From NCBI GenBank assembly GCA_030248295.1, contig JASANH010001508.1:434001-498000 (forward strand): DNA of 64,000 nt, given 5' to 3'. The position numbers and the translations under genes are program-made. This document shows positions 12,712-25,600 of the stretch, in pieces. The stretch is from Mesodorylaimus sp. YZB2_4 (lineage: Eukaryota > Nematoda > Enoplea > Dorylaimida > Dorylaimidae). The stretch's first letter is position 1. The number at the start of each line of letters is the position of its first letter. The notes below the pieces were generated by a model. That model worked only from the letters and a program-made list of their open reading frames with translations. It was not told where the DNA came from and did no database searches.

Positions 12712-13638
12712 GACGAGCCGAGCAGAGTTACCTGAAAAGGAAATCCCTAGAGCAAATGACTTGTTTGAAACAAGATTAGATTTAAAAAATCGTGGGAGTA
12801 AACCGGCTTGGTGGGTAACTTGAAATGCAACCATAAACCATGGATCTACCCGTAATCTAGTAGCGCAGCGCAGCCTGCCTACTAAAGGCGGCAGTCGCAC
12901 ATCAGCTGCTTATGACAAAATAATTGGTTTAATGTGCAGGTACTAATAAAATGAGGGAAAAATGAGGGAAATTCAAATAAATTCTTCGCTATGTAGTATC
13001 AATTTAGCGCACTCTTCACATACATTCAGTACCTGTTGAGCACGCGTGTTGTATGATGGCAGCTTCCAGAAGTTTGCAAGTCATGATTTAGTATGACAAG
13101 TGGATACTGTACAGACGTTCCAGAGCCATTTTGCTCGCATGAGCAGCAACAAAGGCTTTTGCAGCAAGGCGTGAGATTAGGGCATGCTCGAGGTGACGTC
13201 GATTCTCCCGCTGTGCAGTATGAGTGACTCGGCAGGGTTATTCTACTGCAGGGGATATTTATCCTTGGGTTCTCTTTTCGATCGATATCTGCTTTTTGTG
13301 CTTGTATTTTGGGCGTGCAAGAAACCGCTGGAAACTTCCATGGAATCTGGCTTTGTATCACTCGTCTTCGAGTCTAATAACGCGGTCGTCATCATCAAGC
13401 CAACTGTTTATGGCCGTTGCCATGGCGGCCCTCTATCATCGTTACTTGGAACACGAGCACAGGCTCGCTCGCTATTGGACTATGTGACTGCGTAAACGAC
13501 AAGCCAGGCCGTAATTTTCTATCTCCACTCTCACCTAGCCTCTGTTACTTTCGTTCAGTCTACGAACTTCCGTCCAAAGCACGACCAGTTCGAGGCGGCC
13601 ATGCTCTGATCGTGACAGATTCATCGGACTCACCTGAA

Positions 13639-16600
13639 ATGGGAATGTGCACAGTACTCGTGTGTCTACTTTGGTGCCTGGCTTGGACGAGGGGAGACAT
13701 AGGGTTTAAAATGGACCTGAATCGGGAGGAGATCATGTTCGGTCAAACACTGGTGGTAAACTTGACCATCTCTCCCGGCGAGCAAATCTTAGATCAAACA
13801 TTGGAAGTGAGATTCCCGCCCAATCTTTTATTCAGCGCTTCCGTACGTTCCACAACGTGCGATTCGACAGGAAAAAATTGTGAGACTGACTCAAAAACAA
13901 TTCAATCATCAGATTTAATCGATTATGGAAAATTTACATTCGATAATCGAATTATTGAAGAATCCAAACAAATGATTGTTTTCCAAAATACATCGAAATG
14001 GGAACCCGGTTTTTTTCATCAAACTGAAATCCAACTGAACAATATCGCCTCTACTGATTTGACAGGTCGCGAATTTGTGGTGGGTGTGTTTCGATATTGG
14101 AATAAGCCCAGAGTCCAGAATGAAGAAAATGGAGTACAGAACTTTGTCAACCGGAATTTCACTTTATATCCGGCTAAGCTGTACGTCCTTATCGATAATG
14201 CCCCACCCAACAAGACGGCCGATCTGAACCGTATTTATTCGGGTGTAGAAAAATCGATAACAGTAGTAGCTGAGACGGACCCCAGGGCGGGTACTATGTT
14301 GGTCAAAATAGAGCTACCAAGCGTGACGACCAAGTGCGATGGGTCGGCCTGCAATGGCTCCCAAACGAGTCGTGTGCCCTTGTTGAACGTGGTCAAATCG
14401 ACGTACAGTCTTGGCCAGGGCAAGGGAGCCAATAAGCAAGTAGAGATACCGAGCAGTCAGGCATCGCTGGTCAACACGAGCAAGGTCGATTCATCGACTC
14501 TGGTCCTCACTCCAGACATGCTGACCGATGGGAGTGGGGGCACATGTTCAGGGTCGTGCAAGGTCAATTTGACCAGCATCGTCATAACTGACGACCGGTA
14601 TGGCAAACCAGGGCAGCAAGTCAATGTCAGCGCGTCTGTTTATTTCGGTCCTACCTTCGGCTTAAGTATCGGCACCCCGCCCGTTTACATGACAATCGTG
14701 GGACCCGAATTGGATGTGAAACTAATAGCCGATCCCAATGCGGACCTGGAAGCAGGAATGGAAGTGAGGCTACAGGCCACTTTGGCACATTCGAGTACTT
14801 CTTCCGAAGATTTGGTCGTGACCAAGGTGAGTAAGCGTGTTGAACCTACAGTACTGCTTATCGGGACCTAATGCTGATTCCCAGGGCGTAACAGAGCAGA
14901 CCTGCGTACGTGACCAATGTGAGCACTGTATACAGTATATTACAGTATCCCCCCCAGTCATCTTCCTTTGACTCACCGCACCATTTCCCATTCTCCTATT
15001 CCTGTTTTTCTCTCGCACGACAGGAAGTTCAAGGCAGCAATTTTATCCGCTCGTTTACACAACGCTGTAGATCAGCCATTGAGTGTGTGCGCAATGACAC
15101 TTATCACCCACTGTTCACGCCTTCCATCAGTTAGGTATGTCATCTCGGAATGACTGTCGTAGATACGGTAACCATAGCGATGACACGATTAGACCATCTT
15201 ATTATTAGATGATGGATGGCAATGCTGCGTGTATCCATGGCACGAGTCGAAAGGGACTATTCGGGGAGGCGAGGTGTCGAAGTGTTGAAATGTATGAGCC
15301 ATTCATTCTCTCCTTCAAATAGGTAATATGACTCATAGCTGCAGTAATTAGGCGCATTCTGTTTGTCTGAATAGACCTTTCCGAGACACATAATTTGGAG
15401 CTTCGGACATCAGCTCAATATGAAGCGAAGATAAAGTGTAATGGAATAGGCGTGGATGGACGCCTGCACCTGTGAGCACATGTTCAGGGAACCGCTCTGC
15501 CTCTCCTAATGTCTGAGTCATGCAGGAGACCCAGCTCTAGATCGAGGTTGCGTTACTGGACTGGTCTTGAGCTCCTAGTCCAAACTGCTCTGGAGCACTT
15601 CCGGCTCAGCGCCGTCAGAATCCCGCTTATGGCCGACACGTGCAACCGCTCCCAATATTATTAAAGGGAATGACCAGTGCAGTTTTTGTACCACCACCAG
15701 GGTAGCCTATCACGTCTTCCGTCGGTGAAACGCAAACCTGAAGGGCAAATGCTTCCTGAAATGCCGGTTCTGTGCAGAAGATTGATTTATACGCCAGCCT
15801 CTACAAAATCAAAAAACCAGGTGGTCCCTCTAAATGCAGTGCCACGCAAAACTTCTTCTACTGCACCTGCCTTCATTGAGGATAGCTTATTCCACTTTTA
15901 AAAGGGCGTCGACTTAGCTAGTTCAACTTTTAAAAACAAAAGCTGCATTTCTCCGACACGCCTTGTTGTTGTCGTCGTCTTGAATTGACGATGCATCGAT
16001 TCGTCGCGTGCTAATCTCGTATGAAAGCAATAAAGAGGCCGATAGATATTTGCTCTCCGACAAGTACCGCCAACAGCAATGAGTCCTTTTCGTGTTACTC
16101 AGTACGAGGTTCCGGTTTCAATGAAGAAAACATATCGCTAAGAAATTTTTCATGAATGTTTGTGCGCTTCATAAAACTCTTCATGAGGAAAGCACGAAAA
16201 GATCGAAGAAAGCCGATGGAAATGCGCCAGTTCACGTGTCATAGTACTGTGAACCAAGTCGACATATACCATAAATAGTCAAATAATACACACTGAACGC
16301 TAAAAAAACCGATGCCTGGACACTCTCAAAGAACATGAAGAGTAAACGCGAATTCGCGAGCTGATCTGAAAAAAGGGGGAAAATGCAAAAGGCGGACCCT
16401 GCCCCAAGTTAACGGAAAATGATAACTCAAAACAACATCACGGTAGTTTTATTGCAACTGGGCTCATTTAAACTTGACATAACTTAGCATAGATATTATC
16501 CTGAAATTAGCCTGGACAAACCATTTGCTGATAGTTCATCCCCTTTTTCACTCTTTTCCATTGAAAACATTAGGACAGGGTGCCCACGGGATCATCGCAC

Positions 16601-19600
16601 ATACTGCGAGTGCCCCATTTTCCAACGAACCTTTTTGCGCGATGAGGCTAAACGAGTCCTAGGATGGACTGCGCTTCATTGGGTCAGTATCAACACTGGT
16701 GGGCGTGTCCAATGCAACAAGCTCTGGCTGAAACATTTTATGTGCCCGGTGTCCGTCGAATGCACATCACACTGCAGGATATGACCACCTGCTGAGGTCT
16801 GGTGACTTCAATCAACTTTTTTAAACAGTTTTTCATCCCTCCTTGTCGCTCCAGGGGATGATCAATTGTCGTCCCCTTTTTTGCGGGCTAGGGGGATCGT
16901 TGGTGCTGGTCCATCCTGCAAGAGCGCGTATAATCGCTATACCGCGATGTCAGACCCAGCCCGTGCTACGTGAGTAAGGTAGACTAAAGATGAAATGTGA
17001 GCCCCCATCACCAAGGTGCTCAGGATCTTCACAGCGCTCTCTGACGTCTGGAATCTAGGCCAACGTCTTTCCAAATCTTCTAAGAAAACTGTGACGTCTT
17101 CCAAAGCTACGCCGCTAATAAGGCTGCACTTGTGACCCTAATTCGAGCGAAGTCCGCATTGTCTGCTCGGTCAGCGGTCGGCAATTTTATAAGTGGCCGT
17201 ATTGGGACCAGCAGATTTTCTTCTGCGTCACCTACAGGAGGTCTTCCGCGCGAGGACATTCTGGACCAAGTTCGGAATGATTGTCAATAGACTCCTCCTT
17301 TATTGTGTGTCAGTAGATTCCTCCTCCTCCTGTACAGTAAACTTTTCTGTGTCTTTAAGAAAGATCGTATTCTTCGACTGTCTCCTTGGCCCTCGAGTGC
17401 GCTGTGTAGTGATTGGCTAAGGATAAAGTATGACATGACATGACTGTCGGGATTGGAAATTCCACAAGGAAGTGGACTTTTTGTGCGGTAAACACTGCCC
17501 ACATGCAGCTGGGTTCCCAAGCGCAGATGTTAGAAACAGCGAGCCGTGATAATAATAATGCGTCACTCACGATCACGATATTATTTCTGTATTAAGCTTC
17601 TGAATTACAGACGAAGTGCATTCTAGAATCGATGTCGGAATATTGGAAAAAGAATACGGTACGCAGATTCAGCATCCACGTATTATAAAGGACAGCCAAA
17701 ATTTTGGACCGCCATCTCAATTAGGGCATTTTAGAAGTAGAAATTTACAATTCCCAAGGGTCCCCTTTTTCAATCAAGAATTTCGACTTTTTTCTGCATA
17801 GAGATGCTGGAGGTCCAGAACTTTGGCTGCCCCATATTACAAGTAGGTGCTGAATCGGAATATCATGCTCTTTTTTCAATATTCCGCCTTCGATTCTAGA
17901 ATGACGTCGTCTTTGAAAGCGGATAGATCGGCAAGCTAACAGTAAGCGAAGGACGAAAAAAGCAGCTTGACTATTGACTTACTTCATGCCTTTGCTATCA
18001 CTCACGATATCACCTTGCGAGCATTGAAGTTGGGTCTCTTTCAGGTAGCTTTCACCTTTCCTGACGAGGACGCAGTTAAACTAGTATCCGGTTCTGGCAC
18101 AATGACTCGGAACGGTGGCGCAGCGAATAAGTTACCCGATGCCAACATAGCGCAGGGAATCCTTGTCGGCGATTTCCCATTGAAGACAGTAGTGGTGATC
18201 GCATTCAAAGTGACACTGACTGATGCCCTGCCACTAAACAGCAAGTTGCCAATAAAAGTAGGAGCTGATTTTGGATTCAAACGAGCCTCGGACGCGTGCC
18301 TTCCTGATCCTTGTCTTCATGGTGGCACATGCATGCCAGCTACGAGCGAGCAACCGGCCAGATGCCAGTGCACTGCCGACTTTGGTGGAGTGGATTGCTC
18401 GAAACGTAAGGCTAGTCCCTCGCTGGCATTTGCTGACCTCGCCTGCACTTTCATTGCAGGCGTGTGTAAACGAGGGAACTGGAGGACGGCGACGGATAGT
18501 AGCGATATCTGCTACTTCTTTCCTAATAAGGTGTTGCCATTCACAGGAGCCTATCAAGAATGTGCGCAGTTGGGTGCCAATTTGCCTTCGATACATTCGG
18601 CCGCTTCTGATATTTGGGCCTTGGCTTCGTATTGGTAAGGGCTTGGCCTGCACATACTGTATGAAATTCGATCCATGCTTGCACTGGTTTTCAGGGTGAG
18701 CTCACTGAGGAATGTCTCCGAAGTGTGGATAGGTCTGTACAGAGATACGCCCACCTCAAACTGGAAATGGGTCGACGGAACACCTGTGAATTTGGTGGAC
18801 TGGTATGATGACAACCAAAAGGTCGGACCAGGAGACTGCGTGGTAGCTAGTTCGGCAGTGTATCATAATTACAGGTAGGAGAACCGTTTAGTCAGAACTC
18901 ACAAGGAGGGCAGTAACAGGACTGTTATCACAATGCTGCCTGCAGGCTTCCTACTGATCCGAGTGGACATGCCTGGAGCATTGTTTGAAGCTCACTTCCC
19001 TGGGGGGGGGGGGGGGGGGTCTTACCATGCCATGCCGACATATCCCTTTGCTACCTTAGTCGTGATTTAGTCAGTCGTCATCACATGTTCCTTGCGATTC
19101 TAGATGGCTCAATCGCGATTGCTCGTTGGCGTATTACTTTTTCTGCGCTGATCCGCCAAAGGCGGTTATCGGTGGGCCAAGATCGAGTTCTAGAAATGAA
19201 TTGGTCGAACTGAATACCAAAAAGCTAAATATAAAAGCTGACTTGGGATTAGGTGATAGCATTAGAATTCACCAGCCCGTCACCATATCACTCAGTTTTG
19301 GTATGCCATTGGGAACATTGAGGGATGCTCAGCTCGAAGCAGGTATGCTAAGTACCCTATTCTAGCGGGTTAACCCACACCGTACGTTTTAGTATTCACA
19401 TCCCCCGACGTTGAACCCATTCCCATGGTCTTTATGGCCAGCGACCTCTCCGTGCCATCATCAGTCACCTGCTCGCGTCCAGATTTGTTTCACGCAAAAA
19501 AGACTGATTTCTTGATCAATGCTAAAAGTGCGTCGGCCAGTAAACCGCGCGTGAAACGAGCCACACCCTCGAGTCCGTCTCACTTGTCCGTTGCTCGGCC

Positions 19601-22600
19601 GCTAGGCACCTTAGTCAATAGTGCCCTGACTGGCCAGTCTGGTGCTCCCATATCTTTTAACGTAAGTTATCTATACTGACCAGCAATGAAAACAGTCCTG
19701 ATAAATCTGCGTTCACAGGCAACCTTCTTGACGCATAGTTCAACATCTTCGAACTTCTCTGGCGGTAAGTTCACGATGGCCGTGCAACTGGATGTTAATG
19801 GTGACCCGATATTGCTCGGGTCGAAAGCAGCAATATTCGCGCGTGGCGACCTTATATTCAACAAGACATTCCAAGTAAGTCGGTGTTGTCGGTGCTGTCT
19901 TGTCACTCTGAACTTATACCTAATCAGAGCCGATAGCGATAGCCGATCTGTTCTTTTAGCCATCACCGGTTTCACCTGGCGAAGTGCTGGTGACCGCAGT
20001 TATAAGCCATGGCCAAACTTCGACAGGTCCTGTATTCGATTTGAACTATTTGGACGACTTGGAGTGTTTGCGTGTCCGCCGGGTCCCCAAGGATCTCTAC
20101 TACGTGGCTAATTGCAAGGAGATCAGAGCCAAGAGGGAGAAATTAGACGGTATGAGGGGCTGGTATCTCATGGATGCCTGAGAGAAGGTTCACAAGCACA
20201 CCAGAGCTTTCTTCAGCAAAGACACGCCACAGAGAATTTTTGGTCGTCTTTCACCACCTGAATGCTCGCATTCTTTCACTTTTTCTATTCCTCCACTTTT
20301 CGCTTTTCCATCTTCTTCATCAGTTCTTCGAGCAGGGAATTCACAGCGAGCTTGGGTTTCTCCTCGGGTTGATCCTCCATCGCCGCACTTTTTGGCTTGG
20401 TGAACACGCTGGACGAAGTCAGAGGGGACACAGTTGACTTCTTTCCCTCGCCGGAGCCAGCACTCATGGAAGGTGCTGATGGCGGCTGTGGTGACGGCGA
20501 CGGAAGAAGGTGTGATAGCTGGACATTCTGCCCATGAAAGGCGTCCTTCTCACGGGCGGGGTTTGTAGAGGCGGGGGCCACTTGCAAGTAGTCATGGCCA
20601 GTGATGACGGTTTGCACAGCAGCATCTTTGAACGATTTCGGAACTGACGCCTCCGCTCGGTCCACCAGGGTTGGCGTTCGCTTGTTCGGAGCGCGATTGG
20701 ACGGGCGGCCTCTACCGCAGTTGAAGACGATGACCATGACGCAGCTCTGCAGTATGTTGCTTCCAATAAAGAGCCCGTAGGCGGCCAACCACCTCGTCGG
20801 AAAAATGTCGAAGTATTTTTTTGGGTACACGTCGCCACGGGCAGTGTACGTGTAGTCATGATAGAGTAGACCTCCGACAAGGCTCAACATGACGAAGATG
20901 GCCAGCGCGGCTCGAATGTGCTCCAGCAGCAGCAACCTGCTCTCGGTTTCTACGATGTGACAGATTTTCTTCCGGCATGCCAAGAAGATGACACACTCAA
21001 CCATTGCGACGGCAGCCCAGCTGAGGGAGAAGACAGCAATGAGAGGCAAGAACATCAGGTTCAGACAGTAGCAAATGGACGGGTCGATCATCGAGGTGTG
21101 ATTGGTATTGTACTTGGCCACTGCCACGCCGCACCGACCGATCTCTTCCAGACGAGCCGATAGACGAGCCGAGGTCGGTACTTGCAAGAATTTGCACACT
21201 TCGTCGTCCTTCACGTCCACATTCGGACTTGGCGTTTTGCAAATGTAGTTCTTCCAGTCGACCGTCAGGGTTCTGGTGCCGCCCTGCTCGATGTCGGCCG
21301 GCAGATACAGCAGCACGAAGATGCAAACCAGGCACCCGGATAAGATGCCGTTCATGATGCCCCACGACAACAAATACACGGCCATCCTGGATCAACGCGG
21401 ACTGTTCACGATGGAGGAAAACGCACGTGCGATCGGTTTCTAGAGAGTCGCAACGAACAATATTTATTACCAGCAGAGGGCTCTCAAGTGGCGACTAGAC
21501 TTAACATTTATTTACACTGCATTGCAAGTGCATAGCTACAGTGCACATATGAACCTGCACCCCTCTTGACACCGCTCCAACAGAATGTTTGCTTTTAGTC
21601 GGAGAAAGCATGGTCATGACCTACGCAATCAGCGCTGACAAAGGACTCGATTACGAGCCCTCATTTAGAAATGCAACGATCAACTTCACCAGCATCCAGC
21701 CCGGAGAGTTCCTGTATCAGGAAGTGAGTTTTCGACTGGCAATGGGCCTTGTTCTTACATCTGGGCATTCATGTTTGTCCATCAATCTTGTCTGACTGCT
21801 CGCTTGAAGCTTATGAGTAAAACGGCATACTAGAGTATCAGCTAAACGGCATACAAGAAGGATATTCACGAGAGGGTATTTTTAAAGTTCTTTGCTGGTT
21901 CAAAGTTGGACCGGAACGGGTATGATTGCAACTGCGTCAAGAACCGTAGAGTATGCAGAGTTTGTTGGAGTTTGAGTTGTGCACAGCGTATTTCACGTGC
22001 AAGTAACTGAGTGGTTTTGATGCGGGGTTTGCTCAAAACTTCTGCAAGTCGAGTGAGCCAGCTCCCATCATCTAGTCACTGCTTGCTGTTTGATGCAGGC
22101 GGGTGGTCTGAAAACTACAGAATTTTTGTTATGCGCTGCAGAATCCACACATAATTAACCGCGTCTTCTCTCTTTCAGTTTCCTGGTCAGAAAGGGGCCA
22201 TGGAAGTGTCCACGTGCATTATCCGAAAAGACGATGTTACGGTTTTTGACGTAAGCAAGGCCTACTCCCGGTTAAACATTTAGTGACCATTTTCTGCTTT
22301 AGCGAGCGCACCTTCATTTATACTCCGGTTTGGCCTTCCTGTTTGCTATTCTTCTGGCAGCTCTGCTGGTCCTGCTGCTGCTCTACTGGTACTGGCGTTG
22401 GAAAAGACGTTGTCGATCCGCGGTACCCGTGACTCGTCTTGTCTTCACCATCTTATACCAGAACACCTCCTTTTTCAGCCTTCTGATGAAGAGCGGTTGT
22501 TGGACGGCGGTGATGATGCAGGATCGACTAAAAGTGGCTCTGCAGTTGTTGGTTTGTTAAAGCGAAAGAGTAGTCGTGCTTCGGAAGTCCATAACCAGGC

Positions 22601-25600
22601 CATCGACATTGGTACAATGACGGCAGATGGACAAGCCGATGAAACCATAATCGCAGCTTTGACTGAGCCCGCGCCTCAACAAATGTACCGCCGCCTCGAC
22701 TGGTATGTTCCATGCCAACTTGGATTTCAGGCATCAGTCGGTCATTGTTCGCTATTTTAGCATGGACGTCAGTGCCAACATCGCTGTTGAGGATCAGTTA
22801 CATTCCAGTAAACTTCAGAATTTCATGGACGCTGCTGTTTCCGTCACCCTGGTCGACGTAGCTGACGACAAGTTGAGCGATGAGATGGTTCAGAAGTTGC
22901 GTAAAAAAGTCACTTCTGCTTCACGGAAGTTGGATCAAGACAATAAGGAGAAACTCGAAAGGCTTCGCAAGACGATGCGAATAAAAAACGGGGATCGAGT
23001 GGCTGAACTGAAAAACAAACAAGCCATGGAGAGAAGTGACTTTGCGTCAAAAATGGAAGGGCTATCTCCTATGGAAAGAGAAGCCATCATGAACACTTTA
23101 AAAGCTCAACAACAGGCCGTACTGGACGATCTATTGCACAAGCTGCAAGTGGACCAGGAGCTCGAATTGCAGAGGGTGGCCGAAGTAAGTGAGGAAAATT
23201 TCCTGGGCTGCCAGTCACTCCATTAAAGTCGTTTTAGGAACTACAAGCAAAGAAAGAAGGTATGCTGCTAGAACTCGAAGCACAACTGGTCAAGGATATG
23301 GCAGCAGAAGGTAATAAAGCACATATTCCCTATAGACGGAAAAAACTTGGCCTGGAGTGGGATTGAACCCACTACCCTGTGCTCCACTAATGCCATCATG
23401 AAATATGATATCGCATGTTGACTAGCGTAGGAGCGAACCATCATATGGCCACTATCTGATATCACATATTCCCTTCTAAACTATTTTTTTCTGCAGGTAA
23501 ACTGGATGCTGAGACAGTGGATACATTATCTCAAGATCTCGAGAAGGCGAATTCCGAGGTCTTGCTGTGGTTTGATAACGAACGAGCTCGTCAGCGAGCA
23601 CTGCTCGAAGAAAAGTGTCAACTCCGCCGGCATTTGGCCATGCAAAAAGTAAGCGGGACTGATCTTTAGTCTGGTGTGTGTCACTTTTGTCATCTGGTTG
23701 ATCACCATGGACTGCAAATGTGTATGCCAGCGAACAGTGTGTTAGAACACGTGTGCACTTTATTAAGGAGCTATGGGACCAACAATACGACGAGCTGATT
23801 GAAAGTCTGATCAAACAGTATTTCGACGCCATTGACCATCTGACCAAGTAAGTCGATTTATGACTGCATTTCTATCAGACACTGTCATAGTGTCGGTCAT
23901 AGGAAGGGGCTAATCAACGAAGCCGAAGCCCAAGACTTGCGGCAAGAAGTCAAGAAACAAGTGCAGCAATTACGGGAATGGCTAGACAAGGAAAGGCGTT
24001 CTAGAGAAGCCAAGCTGAGTAAGAGTACAGCAGGTGAAAAGAAGAAACGCGTCGGCGAACTGGTAAGTATCCTTGACTGGGGACTTGGACGGCTGATAGT
24101 ATCAATCAATAGACACTGTGATAGAGCAGTAGTGCAGGACAATACATTACTGGATACCAGACTTTTGGGAGTGGGTTCAATCCACTCTAGGCCAAGTTTT
24201 TTCCGTCTCTAGGGAGTATTGTCTCCCTGAAACCTACCCAGCAGCTCTCTTATCTGGCACACATCGGACTGATTCAAAAAACATTTCAGAAATCACAGCA
24301 GCAGAAAGAGTTGGACAGCTTGACCAAGATCCTGAAGGAAAAGAAAGCAACGATGACAGGTGAGATTCCGCAGCATACTTGCTGTTCCGGCCCTCATGAT
24401 TTGCATGTGCAGATCCACTTCAAGCTCTTCGCGAGTTACAAAAAGCGATTGCTGAACATCGAGAACAACTTCGCGAATTGGAAAATCGATTGGACGAAGA
24501 AGCAGCAGACGAACTGGACAAAATGTATCAAGATTTAGGAAGAGAGTTTCGACAAAATCTTGACGAAAAGAAAAAAGGAATGTTGAAATCGAAAAGTAAG
24601 CACTTCCCGCATAAGATGCCTTGGCTGGCGACGCGAAGGCCTCTTAATGCGGTGTCTCCTTTAGACCTGATGGAGCAAGATCTGCAAACACTGATTGCCG
24701 AGCACAAGGATCATATAAAGATATTGTCAGAGAAACACGAATTTCAACGACAGAAACTGTCGGGAAAGTTGGAAGAGATTCTGCAACAGTTTAAACGTCA
24801 AGCTGCTGACCAAGCCGAAAAAGAGATGGCTGACCAGGCGGAATTAAGGCAGAACGAAAAGTCTATTGCAAAGTTAGTGTTTACTCAAATTAATTGTCAG
24901 AAAAATCAGATATTCCTCCTTTCTAGAATGCTAATCGATCAACAGGCCTCTCTGTCTGATGAGGATCGAGAAAAATTGGTTCGATTACAGTTGGAGCACC
25001 TTGCTAATGTGAAGAATGGTCTGGCTTTAAATCGACTGCACCAGATTCAGTTGCTGGAAAAGAAACTAGCTGAACGGAAATCCGGGCTGGTTGAAAGGTT
25101 GGAAAGAAGGAGGAATGTTGTAAGCAGCGCAGTACTGCAGTGAAGAAGCAGCTGGACTCTACTTTTATCTTTAGTCATCTAAGCAACCGAGGAGATCGAA
25201 CCCAGCAAGACCACGGACTGGCAGTAGTGATCAAGGCGGGTCAAGTAGTATGTCGTCAGATGATGAACGCTTGAATCAGAACGGCACTCAAAATCAAATG
25301 TCGCTGATGGACTACGCGCAGCAGAGACTGCACATCGCTCGGGATACCACCTTGAACCTACAAAAGGAAATCGAGGCTGTAAGCAGGCATCGCTTATCTG
25401 CGGGGTTGCTTTATGCCCTGGGATCTTATTTTTTAGATTCGGCAAACTCTTCAGCCACAACGTCTCCAGCTTCTGAAAGACCGAGAAGAGAATTTGGGGG
25501 CATTGGTCGCGCAGCTGCAAATTGAGAAGGCGAAACAGGTGAGCTCACTTTCTGCCATTGCTATGCCTGCCCTGAGAAAATGCGTTTTAGATCGTGGATC

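Larger units (their letters stand above)
14827..18044. other. 3.2-kb first intron of the EGF-lectin-coiled-coil gene
   Basis: No exon recognised. It contains an inverted copy of repeat B (15520-15645), a possible dispersed repeat near 16445-16545 and a foldback element at 17619-17903. Clusters of TACAGTA occur near 14850-14950. Confidence 0.5.

Noticed and set aside
13417-13638. Open frame extending 74 codons upstream of the chosen start of the lectin/coiled-coil gene
   Set aside because: The ATG at 13639 immediately precedes a good signal peptide; the upstream extension has no such feature and would bury the signal peptide internally.
22423-22478. Apparent frameshift just after the transmembrane helix
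   Set aside because: A 56-base GT-AG intron with a good pyrimidine tract restores the frame exactly, so no mutation is needed.
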